Shown: positions 46,834-56,214 of the stretch, piece after piece
Position numbering within the stretch: the stretch's first letter is position 1
How the letters are laid out: every line of letters starts with the position of its first letter
Source of the DNA: Neomoorella stamsii
Lineage (GTDB): Bacteria; Bacillota; DSM-521; Neomoorellales; Neomoorellaceae
Direction of reading: 5' to 3'
Length of the DNA stretch: 58,583 nt
Assembly (NCBI RefSeq): GCF_002995805.1
Contig: NZ_PVXL01000080.1
Coordinates: 1 to 58,583, forward strand
Made by a program: the position numbers and the translations under genes
The notes under the pieces: model-generated
What the model saw: the letters and a program-made list of their open reading frames with translations, nothing else
Database searches by the model: none
What the model was told of the DNA's origin: nothing

Positions 46834-47576
46834 CTAATTATCGTCGCCGACCAGCGGATAGTGGAACGGGGCTACAGCTACATCTTTGCTGCCCGCATCA
46901 AGAGCATGACATAAACGAATTCACCGCCGAGGGGAAAAATACAAGTTACCCGAAAAACTCAGCCGGCGGGCGGAAAAAGACTGCCGACCGGGAAAGGTTA
47001 ATTGCATAATCCCAAACCCTTTTAGAAAGCAAGGCCAAAATCCAGGCTAGTAACAAACGCGGTGGTAAAAGATACCTCAAAGAAGTAGATTGTGCCGGAA
47101 CATGGGTGCTGGACGAAAAAACCATTGCCCGGGACAAACAATTTGACGGTTATTTACGGCATCCAGACCAGCGAGAAAGAAATGAGTGCCAAAGACATCC
47201 TGGATGCTTACCACAACCTGTGGCGGATTAAAGAATCTTTCCGCGTCATGAAAAGCACCCTGGAAGTCCGGCCAGTTTTTCACTGGACCGAAAGGCGGAT
47301 TAAGGGACACTTTGTGATTTGCTTCCTTGCCTTTCTACTTAAACGCACCCTGGAATTCAAGCTCCGGCAAGCCGGAGAAAATGCCTCGCCGGCAGAGATC
47401 CAGGAAGCGTTAAACTCCCTCTACTTTGCCGAGGTAGAGATCGAAGGAGAAGCCTTCTTCATCAAAACCAGGGTACAGAATTGAGCAAAAAGTTCTTGCG
47501 CCTGATGCGAATTGCACCGCCGGGAAATGTAACCCGTGTAGAGGAGTTTGCTGCCCGCTGGCAAGGCTTGCAGTAG
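46834..47576 (+). pseudogene. Decayed IS1634-type DDE transposase (C-terminal part)
   Basis: Fragments of one transposase can be read on the plus strand in shifting frames: LIIVADQRIVERGYSYIFAARIKSM then a stop, GTWVLDEKTIARDKQFDG, and from about 47144 the long piece VIYGIQTSEKEMSAKDILDA with LWRIKESFRVMKSTLEVRPV including the conserved Y...R...E region. After a stop at 47482 the end continues in another frame as FLRLMRIAPPGNVTRVEEF. The order and spacing are those of an IS1634/IS4-type transposase. The N-terminal half is missing, probably lost when the IS21 element or its relative arrived. Confidence 0.8.
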
Positions 47577-47690
47577 TAGCAAAATGCGCACCTTATTTTC
47601 TATTTTTCTAGGTTTTATGCGGGTTCCAGGATTTCAACTGATAAAATCAGGAAAATCTTTTCAAACACATTACTACAGACAACAAGGGAT

Positions 47691-47903
47691 TTAGTACGGG
47701 AAGGGTAGTTCCCTGGCCCTTTTACCGTCAACTTCGATACATCCCTCAGGACATTCGATTGCACATAAAAAACAGCTCATACAGTCATCCCTATAGGCAA
47801 TATAGATCTCGCGGTCAAAGCGCTGGAACACATCCATAGGACAGATATCCCAGCACTTGCCGCACCGATTACATTTTTCATAATCAATTCTTGTAACAGC
47901 CAT
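47691..47903 (-). CDS. 2[4Fe-4S] ferredoxin-type subunit
   Basis: This 70-residue protein has two cluster motifs, CNRCGKCWDICPMDVFQ and CMSCFLCAIECPEGCIEV, with a short aromatic C-terminal tail (ELPFPY). It resembles the beta subunit of adenylylsulfate-reductase-like enzymes. It lies 17 bp after the large flavoprotein gene, so the two probably form an electron-transfer pair. Confidence 0.9.
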   Translation of the reverse strand: MAVTRIDYEKCNRCGKCWDICPMDVFQRFDREIYIAYRDDCMSCFLCAIECPEGCIEVDGKRARELPFPY

Positions 47904-47920
47904 AGCTCATGCTCCTTTCG

Positions 47921-49669
47921 CTAAGACGGAATGCTGCTTTGCACTGGAAAACGAGGATAAATCCGAGCTGGAGGATTAAGGTAAGGTTTAGGGAACTCGT
48001 ACGCAGAGAGTCGCATCTCGTCAGAAACCTTTTGCACCATCACCCATTTCAACCAATTAATATTGTCGGTATTTGGAAAATCGCGACGGTAAAGAAAACC
48101 ACGACTCTCTTTCCGGTAGAGCTTACTCCTAAGAATCATTTCCGCTACAGATAGCATGGACTCGACCTCCATGACCTTGACCAATTCATGGCCATCTAGC
48201 GCCTTTATTTCATCCCTCAACCCCTTGACACTATTTAATTCTTTAAGCGCCTGCGACAAAGTCGTTTCATCAACTAAGTAGGCCACGTCGCCGCGCAACA
48301 TAATCTCCTGTATTTTTTTAATGACTGCATCAGGAGTAATTCCCGTAGCCCTACGTAGCGGTTTCTTTATTCTTGTTTCTATTTCCGCTAACTGAGCTAA
48401 TATTTCTGAGCCGAATTCTACCGGCGGTATATTCTTAGAATATTCTTGTGCGTAACGGGCTGCTCGGTCTCCAGACACTAAACAAAAAGCTAGATTGAGG
48501 CCTCCTACTGAAGCAGTGCCTTGTATAGGACTACAAGAGTTATCTCCTACGGCAAAGATTCCCGGTATGTTTGAAGAGCAGGTAATGTCAATATGAACAC
48601 CGCCACCTTGTACTATGGAACCAAAAAAGGCGGGTATATATTCAATCGGCTGGGAAAAGGGGTTAATGCCGCAACTCTCCATGGCCTTAATACCTTCCGG
48701 TATCAACTCTCGGATTAATTTTTGGTCCTGGGGGGAAATGGCAGTTAAATCTAGAAAAATCGGCCCCCGTCCAGCTTCATTTTCCAGACAGAAAGACAGG
48801 ACAAGCGTAGGCATCAGGGCATTATTACCCAGATGGGGGTCATACCTGGACAAAAACTCTTCACCGCGAGCGTTGATAAAACGCCCTCCGTAGCCAATCA
48901 TCAAGTTCAGGCCATGCACATCCACCATCTTGGCTGTGGCATTGGAGTTGGCCATGTCTAAATTTCGCAAGACTACTCCTTTATCATAGGCGGCCTTCTG
49001 TACTTCCCCGGTTAAGTTCTTGTGTCCAATAAAAAACGATTTGAAACCACAACCTGATGCAGCCAAGATTATCGCCTTGCAACGAAAAAGAACAATTTTA
49101 TTATTTCTAAAATCTATACCTACTGCGCCGGCAATACGCCCATCACCAACTAGTAAGTCTGTGATCATGACGCGTTCCCATACCTCAACCCCTGCCATCT
49201 TAACTTTTTTAGCCATAGTAGTCATCATAGGCAAAGCGTCAATCATACAGATCTTAGTATGTACGTGCCCACGACCCCGCAGCCTTTTAAGATTTCCGGA
49301 GGCATCTCGGCGCAAGAGACACCTTCCTGTCAATTCCTGTCCCCAACGGTCCATTTCAGTGACCAGAGGAAAGGTCTCCTCGAGAAGTATCTTAACCCAC
49401 TCCTGGTCATTCAAGAACTCTCCCCTGGTAACGATCTCCTTCAGCCAAAGGTCACGATCATCTTCGGGCATACAAATATTAATCACACCAGCGGCGAAAA
49501 CAGTAGAACCACTCCTGCCCACATGCCCTTTATCAACCAACACAACTTTGTTCTCACCCCCGGCTGCGGCCTTGATAGCACTCATACACCCTGCTAAGCC
49601 ACCACCAACTACCAGTATATCCGCGTCTACCACTTCTGGCTTCGGTTTTTTCGTTCGCGTCTTGTCCAC
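47921..49669 (-). CDS. AprA/fumarate-reductase-like FAD flavoprotein
   Basis: This 582-residue protein has the FAD-binding N-terminus (DADILVVGGGLAGCMSAIKA and VDKGHVGRSGSTVF), a capping domain and GIFAVGDNSC before a helical C-terminus. It belongs to the succinate dehydrogenase/fumarate reductase/APS-reductase alpha superfamily. With the small ferredoxin next to it, the pair looks like ApsR alpha/beta, but no sulfate-activation gene is nearby, so it more likely oxidises or reduces an organic acid. The GTG start has a GGGGGT site. Substrate unknown. Confidence 0.85.
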   Translation of the reverse strand: MDKTRTKKPKPEVVDADILVVGGGLAGCMSAIKAAAGGENKVVLVDKGHVGRSGSTVFAAGVINICMPEDDRDLWLKEIVTRGEFLNDQEWVKILLEETFPLVTEMDRWGQELTGRCLLRRDASGNLKRLRGRGHVHTKICMIDALPMMTTMAKKVKMAGVEVWERVMITDLLVGDGRIAGAVGIDFRNNKIVLFRCKAIILAASGCGFKSFFIGHKNLTGEVQKAAYDKGVVLRNLDMANSNATAKMVDVHGLNLMIGYGGRFINARGEEFLSRYDPHLGNNALMPTLVLSFCLENEAGRGPIFLDLTAISPQDQKLIRELIPEGIKAMESCGINPFSQPIEYIPAFFGSIVQGGGVHIDITCSSNIPGIFAVGDNSCSPIQGTASVGGLNLAFCLVSGDRAARYAQEYSKNIPPVEFGSEILAQLAEIETRIKKPLRRATGITPDAVIKKIQEIMLRGDVAYLVDETTLSQALKELNSVKGLRDEIKALDGHELVKVMEVESMLSVAEMILRSKLYRKESRGFLYRRDFPNTDNINWLKWVMVQKVSDEMRLSAYEFPKPYLNPPARIYPRFPVQSSIPS

Positions 49670-49767
49670 TCAGGTATGACCCCCTTTTACAGTATTATGA
49701 TTATGAGTTCCTGCCAACTCTATTTTGATTGCATAACTTAACCTACTTACAAATTAAAAACATTTTT

Positions 49768-50057
49768 CTACCGAGCTATATGAACGTTAACTAATGCCGG
49801 TCCATCTATTCCTAAGGCATATTCCAGTACCGAAGCAAGTTCCGAAGGCTTATTCACATAAAAGGCCTCAATGCCGAAGGCTTGAGCGGCCTTCACCAGG
49901 TCAACGAAAGGATCATTAAGACTTGTATCAAGATTGTAATCGAATCCGTTAGCAACATTTCTAATCCACCCGAAATTGCGAAGAGCTCTTAACCGGGGTG
50001 TTGCTGATATAAATCAGTAATTCCCCTGATCTTTTCCCTCAGTTCCTTAACAGACAT
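49768..50057 (-). pseudogene. Decayed TPP-dependent enzyme (C-terminal fragment with intact start site)
   Basis: A GGGGGAGG ribosome-binding site precedes an ATG at 50057 and the short frame MSVKELREKIRGITDLYQQH that stops after about 22 codons. In a second frame the sequence continues RALRNFGWIRNVANGFDYNL, then NDPFVDLVKAAQAFGIEAFY and SVLEYALGIDGPALVNVHIA to a stop at 49768. This second part matches the C-terminus of acetolactate-synthase-like TPP enzymes (F-x-x-L-A-x-A-F-G, D-G-P-A-L-V). The centre of the gene is deleted. The start piece may belong to the same gene or to another. Confidence 0.72.
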
Positions 50058-50152
50058 GTTTTACCTCCCCCGGTGAATTATTTTAGTCCTACAAGACATC
50101 TTGATCGCTGCAGGCTAGTATTAAGCCAACTTTCACCATCCTGCAGTTACCT

Positions 50153-51202
50153 TTAGAGGTAACTAACCACCAACTCACCAACCTCTGAAGTGCTAAAGCC
50201 CATCTTGCCCGCATCCATTCTCTTAAGCCTGCGGCAGGTCTCCATAACTGCTTTCTCCACACGGTCGATAGCCTCTTTTTCCCCCAAAAATGAGAGCATC
50301 ATCTGAGCTTCGTTTATAGCCGCCAAAGGATTAATAACGCCCTTACCAGTATACTTAGGAGCTGACCCCCCTATAGGTTCGAACATGGAAACCCCCTGGG
50401 GATTGATGTTGCCACCGGCAGCTATACCCATGCCACCTTGAATCATGGCGCCCAAATCAGTAATTATATCTCCAAACATGTTGTCGGTTACTATTACCTC
50501 AAATTGCTCGGGGTTTTTCACCATCCACATACAAATGGCATCTATATGCGCATAATCCTTAGCGATATCCGGGTATTCTGCGCCAACCTCATAAAAGGTG
50601 CGTTCCCAAAGATCATAAGCATAGGTTAATACATTGGTTTTGCCACAAAGGGTGAGTTTCTTGCGTCCATTTTGGCGGCAATATTCATAGGCAAATCGGA
50701 CGCACCGCTCGACTCCATAGCGAGTGTTAATAGATTCCTGTATACTTACTTCATATGGTGTACCCTTGCGTAATACGCCGCCCGCTCCCGTATAGAAACC
50801 CTCGGTGTTTTCACGTATAACTACAAAGTCAATATCTTCCGGCCCTTTATCTTTAAGGGGCGTTTCAACGCCCGAGTAGAGCTTAACAGGACGCAGGTTA
50901 ATATACTGTTCCAATTCAAAGCGGATTCGCAGGAGGATGCCCCGCTCGAGAATACCAGGTTTTACATTAGGATGACCAATAGCTCCCAGGTAAATAGCAT
51001 GAAAAGATTTGAGTTCCCCGATGGCACCTTCCGGCAAAGTCTCACCTGTCCGCAAGTACCTTTGCCCTCCGTAGTCAAAGGTGGTAAATTCCATCGCAAA
51101 ACCATATTTCATACCAGCCGCCTTTAAAACCTTAACGCCTTCACGCACTACCTCCGGCCCAGTGCCGTCACCAGGAATCAAGGCAATCTTGTAATTCCGC
51201 AT
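50153..51202 (-). CDS. Beta-decarboxylating dehydrogenase (D-malate/tartrate/isopropylmalate type)
   Basis: This 349-residue enzyme belongs to the isopropylmalate/isocitrate dehydrogenase family. It starts KIALIPGDGTGPEVVREG, has the substrate Arg segment LLRIRFELEQYINLRPVKLY, VVIRENTEGFY, and the metal Asp in VTDNMFGDIITDLGAMI. It oxidises a 2-hydroxy acid with loss of CO2 using NAD(P)+. The pattern QYINLRPVKL resembles D-malate and tartrate dehydrogenases more than LeuB, and no leu genes are near. The UbiD gene lies 35 bp upstream, so both may act on one pathway. Confidence 0.85.
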   Translation of the reverse strand: MRNYKIALIPGDGTGPEVVREGVKVLKAAGMKYGFAMEFTTFDYGGQRYLRTGETLPEGAIGELKSFHAIYLGAIGHPNVKPGILERGILLRIRFELEQYINLRPVKLYSGVETPLKDKGPEDIDFVVIRENTEGFYTGAGGVLRKGTPYEVSIQESINTRYGVERCVRFAYEYCRQNGRKKLTLCGKTNVLTYAYDLWERTFYEVGAEYPDIAKDYAHIDAICMWMVKNPEQFEVIVTDNMFGDIITDLGAMIQGGMGIAAGGNINPQGVSMFEPIGGSAPKYTGKGVINPLAAINEAQMMLSFLGEKEAIDRVEKAVMETCRRLKRMDAGKMGFSTSEVGELVVSYL

Positions 51203-51237
51203 CCACCAAATTCCTCCTACAAATTTTAAAGATTTAG

Positions 51238-52605
51238 CTACTTATTTAGTTGATTGAGGTCGTAATCTTCCCACCCAGGTACCTCGACCAAAGCGGGAAA
51301 GCCTTCCCCAAAGGGCCTGGTAGCATCAATACCGACGGCTGAGAGGAGCCGTTTGGTTAACTGTGCACTTTCCCTTACAACGGGGTCTAGGGGACCCGCA
51401 GGTACGTTATCAATAATAAATATGTCATCCTTGGGGCGAACATGGAAGGATAAGGCCCAATTAACATCGTTAAGATCCTGGACGTTTATATCGTCATCCA
51501 CGACCACAACCCACTTTGGCCGGATAGTATGGGACAGGGCCGCCATAATAACTTGTCTGGCTTCACCAGCATAGCGCTGTTGAATGGCTATAACAACGTA
51601 AAAGGAAACGCCACCGCAGGGTGGTATCGCCACCTTTTTAACTGATGGGAACTGTGGTTTAAGAAAATCATAGAAAGAAGCCTCAAAAGGTATCTGTTTC
51701 AAGATATGAACCTCGTTTACGGGTTTACCTGTAAGAAGCCCTAAGAATAAAGGATTATCACGGTGGGTTATAGCTGTCACTCGTGCTGTAGGCTTCAGCG
51801 AGGCCGGAGTGTAATAGCCAGTATATTCACCAAAAGGACCTTCCATAACTTCTTCCTCGTAATTAATCTTTAACTCCAGAACAACCTCGGCAGTAGCCGG
51901 AACCTCGAGGTCAACGGTTTTACATTTTACTAATTCCACGGGTTCGCCTCTCAAGCCGCCAGCCAGGAACCAGTCATTGGTGTTATCAGGGACCTTAAAC
52001 TGGGTAGTATAGGCCAAAACAGGATCGGTACCGATGACTAGGGCCGCTTCAAATGGTAGGCCCAACTTTTTAGCCTTGGCCAAATTTTTGCCGAAACGAT
52101 GAAAAGGCTGGGCCAGGAAGGATAGGCGGTCCGGCCCTATCACCTGCCAACGATAGATCCCGATATCAGGCACACCGGTTTCCGGGTCCTTACTAACCGT
52201 AATGGCGGCAGTCAAATATCGGCCTCCATCCTTGGGTGTATAAAAAGGGATGGGGAAACGAGAGAGATCTATATTGTCGAGAATTACATTTTCCTGACAT
52301 TCCCCCTTGTCTTTGAGAACAGGTGCCAAAGGTCTTTTCATTCCGGCCAAAACTTTATCCATAATATGTTCCTCATCGCTTTCAAAAGCTAAAAGAGCCT
52401 TACTCCGGGTTGAATACACCGCCCCCACCAGGGGAACATCCGAGCCAATAGGGTTTTCAAAAATAACCGCTGGGCCTTCCTGGCTATAAAGCTTCCTTAA
52501 AACCTTGCCTACTTCTAAATATGTGTCAATCGGCTTTTTTACCCGTAACAGGTCATGATGCTCTTCCAATGCCTTAAGGTACTCCCGCAAGTCTTTATAA
52601 GGCAC
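51238..52605 (-). CDS. UbiD-family (prenylated-FMN) decarboxylase
   Basis: This 455-residue protein is a UbiD/Fdc-type reversible decarboxylase, which works on aromatic or unsaturated acids with prenylated FMN. It has the N-terminal DLREYLKALEEHHDLLRVK, an Arg in GIYRWQVIGPDR and the family's EGPFGEYTGYYTP carrying the catalytic Glu. A UbiX-type prenyltransferase must supply the cofactor but is not in the window. The neighbouring dehydrogenase, TRAP transporter and flavoprotein suggest catabolism, not ubiquinone synthesis. The exact acid is unknown. Confidence 0.88.
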   Translation of the reverse strand: MPYKDLREYLKALEEHHDLLRVKKPIDTYLEVGKVLRKLYSQEGPAVIFENPIGSDVPLVGAVYSTRSKALLAFESDEEHIMDKVLAGMKRPLAPVLKDKGECQENVILDNIDLSRFPIPFYTPKDGGRYLTAAITVSKDPETGVPDIGIYRWQVIGPDRLSFLAQPFHRFGKNLAKAKKLGLPFEAALVIGTDPVLAYTTQFKVPDNTNDWFLAGGLRGEPVELVKCKTVDLEVPATAEVVLELKINYEEEVMEGPFGEYTGYYTPASLKPTARVTAITHRDNPLFLGLLTGKPVNEVHILKQIPFEASFYDFLKPQFPSVKKVAIPPCGGVSFYVVIAIQQRYAGEARQVIMAALSHTIRPKWVVVVDDDINVQDLNDVNWALSFHVRPKDDIFIIDNVPAGPLDPVVRESAQLTKRLLSAVGIDATRPFGEGFPALVEVPGWEDYDLNQLNK

Positions 52606-52706
52606 TTTGTTTAACCTCCGTTTCTTTACTTTATCGTTTTAAAGATTCTTACTTTCTTCACATAAATAAGTATTTATTTCCTCACATTGCCTTTTTAAAG
52701 TTACTG

Positions 52707-54608
52707 TTAAACTGAAACACCCGCTACCCCCGACTTCTTGCTCGTCAGATACAAACGGGCCACGATGATTAAGATAGCCGCTATGCCGATGGCGCTGTAG
52801 ACTATATCGGGGAAAATAGCCATAATACCACCAATAATCATCACGACCATCTCCCATACCCTCATCCTGCGCCATAGCCACCGCTCCAGGGCCAGCGCCA
52901 TCGCCGATACACCAATGGCAGCCGTAGCTGTGTTGAGGATAATATCTTTTACTGCGCCCTCTCCCAATAAACTTGGCCCGTAAACAAAGGAAAAGGCCAC
53001 CAAGAAAGTGGGCAGACAAATGCGCACCGCGTCCCAACTCAGGTTCCATGGGTTTTCCTTTACCATGCCTGCCGCAGCATAAGCTGCAATGGCTACCGGT
53101 GGTGTAATGGCTGAAAAGTTACCGAAATAGAAAATGAAATAATGCGCCGTGAGGGTGCTTACTCCCATACGCTCCATCGCCGGAGCCGCAATGACTGCCA
53201 AAACAATATAACAGGCTGCAATCGGCATCCCCATACCAAGGATGATTGAGGCCACCGCCGCTAATAACAGGGCTGGCAAAAGCATACCGCCGGATAACTG
53301 CATCATGATTGAAGAAAACTTACCCGCCAAGCCAGTAATTGAAAGGGTGCCGGTTATAATGCCGGCTGCGGCGCAAGTAGCCATGATAATCATAGATTCG
53401 TAAGCTGATTTCTCCAGAACGCTTAAAAAACCCTTGCCCAATTCTTTCAACCCGGCCGACCCCTGGCCTTTCGCCAAGGTCACCACTATGTCTAGCACCA
53501 GAATTAAAATGATACTATAAAAAGCGGATAGCATAGGCGAGCGTCCGATGCCTAGGAAATAGATTAGGCTCGCAATCGGCAAAAGGTTATACCAACCTGA
53601 TTTTAGCAGTTGCCAGGCATTTTTTCTCTCTGCAACCTCTGCTTGAATATTCATCCGGATCGTACGTGCTTCAGTGGTCACAAAGAGTGAAAGGTAGTAT
53701 AAAGCGGCGGGAATAATGGCTGCAAGCATTATCCGGATGTAAGATATACCCGTTAGCTCTGACATAATAAAGGCCGCCGAACCCATGACTGGAGGGGTTA
53801 TGGTAGCCCCTATAGCCGCTGAGGCGCCAAGGGAACCCGTAAAGAGGGCAGGGTAACCGGCCTTGCGCATCATGGGGAAGATTAAAGCTCCTATGGAGGT
53901 CACAGAAGCCACAGGTACTCCAGATATGGTGGCCATAGTCGCGTTGGCGGCGATAAGCGTCCTCGCAGTACCGCTCCGAGACTTGCCGATAAGGGCAAAT
54001 ACAAAGTCGATGAAAAACTGCCCTACCCCGCTCCTGGCCAGGAAGTTGCCGTACAGCACAAACATATAAATAAAAGTAGCGCTAACTCCAAGGGGTAAAC
54101 CGTAAATCCCCCCCATACCGTCATAGAGGTAGGTCACTACCCGGCTCAATGTAAACCCACGGTGGGCCAAAAGTCCTGGAAAGTAAGGTCCCCAAAGTGT
54201 ATATAGTATCATCACCAGCCCAAATATGGCTAAAACATTGCCGGTGGTACGCCTGGTAATTTCCAGGACGATTAAAGTTACTGCCAGACCGAAAACGATA
54301 TCGCCCAACCAAGGGGCTCCAGCCCGCTCCGCCAGAGTGTCCTGCGTAAGCACGAGAAAAACTGCTGCTCCGATGTTAAAGGCGATAAGAATTAAATCCA
54401 CGCCTAACCAGAATTTCTTCCCTTTCTCTTGTTCAATTGGCGACATAAGGGCAAGAATTAATGTGGCGCCAAAGGCCAAATGGATGGCACGTACAAGATG
54501 GGGCTCAAAAACCCAAAAGCTACCGGTAAGAAGTTGAAATAACGACCAGCAGACAGCTATGATTGCAATAATTGTTTTTGAAAAGCCGCTAAACTTACGC
54601 CTGGCCAA
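52707..54608 (-). CDS. TRAP transporter fused permease (TAXI type, DctQM)
   Basis: This 633-residue protein is a fused small (DctQ-like, first four to five helices) and large (DctM-like) TRAP permease with about 16 hydrophobic segments. It carries the DctM signatures GVPVASVTSIGALIFPMMRK and ATITPPVMGSAAFIMSEL, and GMGMPIAACYIVLAV. It uses an ion gradient to import a substrate brought by the TAXI-type receptor encoded upstream. No ATPase is involved. It starts 81 bp after the receptor gene. Confidence 0.93.
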   Translation of the reverse strand: MARRKFSGFSKTIIAIIAVCWSLFQLLTGSFWVFEPHLVRAIHLAFGATLILALMSPIEQEKGKKFWLGVDLILIAFNIGAAVFLVLTQDTLAERAGAPWLGDIVFGLAVTLIVLEITRRTTGNVLAIFGLVMILYTLWGPYFPGLLAHRGFTLSRVVTYLYDGMGGIYGLPLGVSATFIYMFVLYGNFLARSGVGQFFIDFVFALIGKSRSGTARTLIAANATMATISGVPVASVTSIGALIFPMMRKAGYPALFTGSLGASAAIGATITPPVMGSAAFIMSELTGISYIRIMLAAIIPAALYYLSLFVTTEARTIRMNIQAEVAERKNAWQLLKSGWYNLLPIASLIYFLGIGRSPMLSAFYSIILILVLDIVVTLAKGQGSAGLKELGKGFLSVLEKSAYESMIIMATCAAAGIITGTLSITGLAGKFSSIMMQLSGGMLLPALLLAAVASIILGMGMPIAACYIVLAVIAAPAMERMGVSTLTAHYFIFYFGNFSAITPPVAIAAYAAAGMVKENPWNLSWDAVRICLPTFLVAFSFVYGPSLLGEGAVKDIILNTATAAIGVSAMALALERWLWRRMRVWEMVVMIIGGIMAIFPDIVYSAIGIAAILIIVARLYLTSKKSGVAGVSV

Positions 54609-54641
54609 ACGTCATCCCTCCCTAATCTAAATATTTATATA

Positions 54642-54665
54642 GTACCAGGGCATAAGCCCTGGTAC
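54642..54665 (-). other. Hairpin between TRAP receptor and permease genes
   Basis: A perfect 10-bp stem (GTACCAGGGC with GCCCTGGTAC) and a four-base loop lie 25 bp past the receptor stop. The following sequence is AT-rich but has no T-run. It probably boosts receptor over permease levels by stabilising the upstream mRNA. Confidence 0.55.
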
Positions 54666-54689
54666 CGGTTTGAGCCACAAATATCCAGC

Positions 54690-55736
54690 TTATTGCCTGT
54701 ATTCTTCATATTTAATACCGGCTTCTTTAAAGTACTTGACAGCGCCGGGGTGCCACGGAGCAAAGGGCTTGCTTGCCGCCACGTTTTCATTGAAACCTTT
54801 AAGTGCTCCGTGGAAGGCCTTGAACTCATCCTTATGGGTAAGAATAGTCTTGACGATACGGTAAACTATATCCTCAGCAAGGTCAGGTGCGCAACCAATA
54901 ATAGTGGTATTACCTACGGTGGCGACATTCTTATCAATTCCTTTATAAGTGTTGGCCGGGATAATCTGCTTAAAGAGCGTGGGGTCCTTCTCGGCGATCT
55001 TGGCAATAACGTCGTCCGGTACGCTTAAAAGATCGATATTATATTTGGATGCTAGATCCATCACTGCAGCATTGGGAACCGCGCCTGAGAAAACGGCCAT
55101 GTCAATCTGGTTGTTGCTAAACATCTCTATAGCCTGGGAGGATGGCACGTAGAAAGGCTTGATGTCGTCGTAAGTTATACCGGCAGCCTCTAAGGTTAAT
55201 CGTGCCCGCACTTCGATGGAAGAACCTTTGGCATTTACAGCACAGCGTTTACCCTTTAAATCTGCAAAGGTCTTAATGCCGCTATCCTTTAGCACCGCAA
55301 ATTGCAATGGTGTCTCAAAAACCGCCATTACTTGATTAATCTTTATCTTTTTATCGAATGGCTTTAAGCCTTTTACTGCCTGATGTAAGGTATCACTGGG
55401 GAAAAATGCAAGGTCGGCGCTTTTACTGTTAATAAGCCTGGCGTTCTCCACACCGCCAGCTGTAGTCTGAACGCTTAAATTGATGGATGGCTCATACTTG
55501 GTCATCAGTTCGGCCATACCATTACCCACGGGATAATACGAGCCTTGAATATCAGCCGTAGCTACAATAAGCTGGGTAGCTTTTTTGGGTGCAGCAGGTT
55601 GTTTGCTACCCGTTTCTTGTTTAGCGGGAACAGAACCCTTGTTGTCACTGGGTTTATTGGATTGACAGGCTGTTAAAGTCAAAGCCAGAACCGTTATGGT
55701 AATCACCAGCAACATTACCCAATTTTTACGAAACAT
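54690..55736 (-). CDS. TAXI-type TRAP solute-binding lipoprotein
   Basis: This 348-residue receptor has a lipoprotein signal peptide ending LTLTAC (Cys24) and a TAXI family fold with ATADIQGSYYPVGNGMAELM, then YEPSINLSVQTTAGGVENARLI. It captures a small organic acid outside the cell for the fused TRAP permease. Its linker after the Cys is Ser/Lys/Pro-rich. Ligands for TAXI receptors known so far include glutamate-like and other acids; this one cannot be assigned. Confidence 0.92.
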   Translation of the reverse strand: MFRKNWVMLLVITITVLALTLTACQSNKPSDNKGSVPAKQETGSKQPAAPKKATQLIVATADIQGSYYPVGNGMAELMTKYEPSINLSVQTTAGGVENARLINSKSADLAFFPSDTLHQAVKGLKPFDKKIKINQVMAVFETPLQFAVLKDSGIKTFADLKGKRCAVNAKGSSIEVRARLTLEAAGITYDDIKPFYVPSSQAIEMFSNNQIDMAVFSGAVPNAAVMDLASKYNIDLLSVPDDVIAKIAEKDPTLFKQIIPANTYKGIDKNVATVGNTTIIGCAPDLAEDIVYRIVKTILTHKDEFKAFHGALKGFNENVAASKPFAPWHPGAVKYFKEAGIKYEEYRQ

Positions 55737-55839
55737 TTTGATTCCTCCTTGGATTTTTTGTTAACACTTTGGTTTGTCTGTATGAAAAAACTGAATGAGG
55801 TATCCTTAGAGTCAATTTATACACTCCATCTTTCTGAGA

Positions 55840-56183
55840 CTTCCTGGGGCCGGGAAACGCCTGGTGCCAAAACTTTTGGCAGGATGGAGGATGATCGTAG
55901 CCGCTACCCTTCACATGAAAGCGTGGCTGCACTTGCAGGAACTTCTCCTGTTCCCTTTCAAAGCGGGCGCTACAGTAGGGCTCATAAGCGTATTGCCTGC
56001 ATCAAGCCTTTCCATGCTACCCTTTACAGCTTCGCTAGGCAGTCCACCCGCTTCGAAGCATGGGCGAAAGAATACTACCTACGTAAAAGGCGTGAGGGTA
56101 AAAGTCACAGCGTAGCTGTCCGTGCTTTGTCAAACATCTGGGTTCGTATTATTCATGCTATCTGGGTCAAGCGTGAATACTAC
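55840..56183 (+). pseudogene. IS110-family transposase fragment (C-terminal)
   Basis: On the plus strand the fragment begins LPGAGKRLVPKLLA, shifts frame near 55885, and goes on MEDDRSRYPSHESVAALAGT, SPVPFQSGRYSRAHKRIACI and VAVRALSNIWVRIIHAIWV. This is the C-terminal Transposase_20 region of IS110 elements. The N-terminal DEDD nuclease part is missing and no end repeats are recognised, so it is a remnant. It lies 103 bp from the TRAP receptor start. Confidence 0.8.
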
Positions 56184-56214
56184 ACCCCGACCAAGTTCTT
56201 GAATGCTAGGGCGG

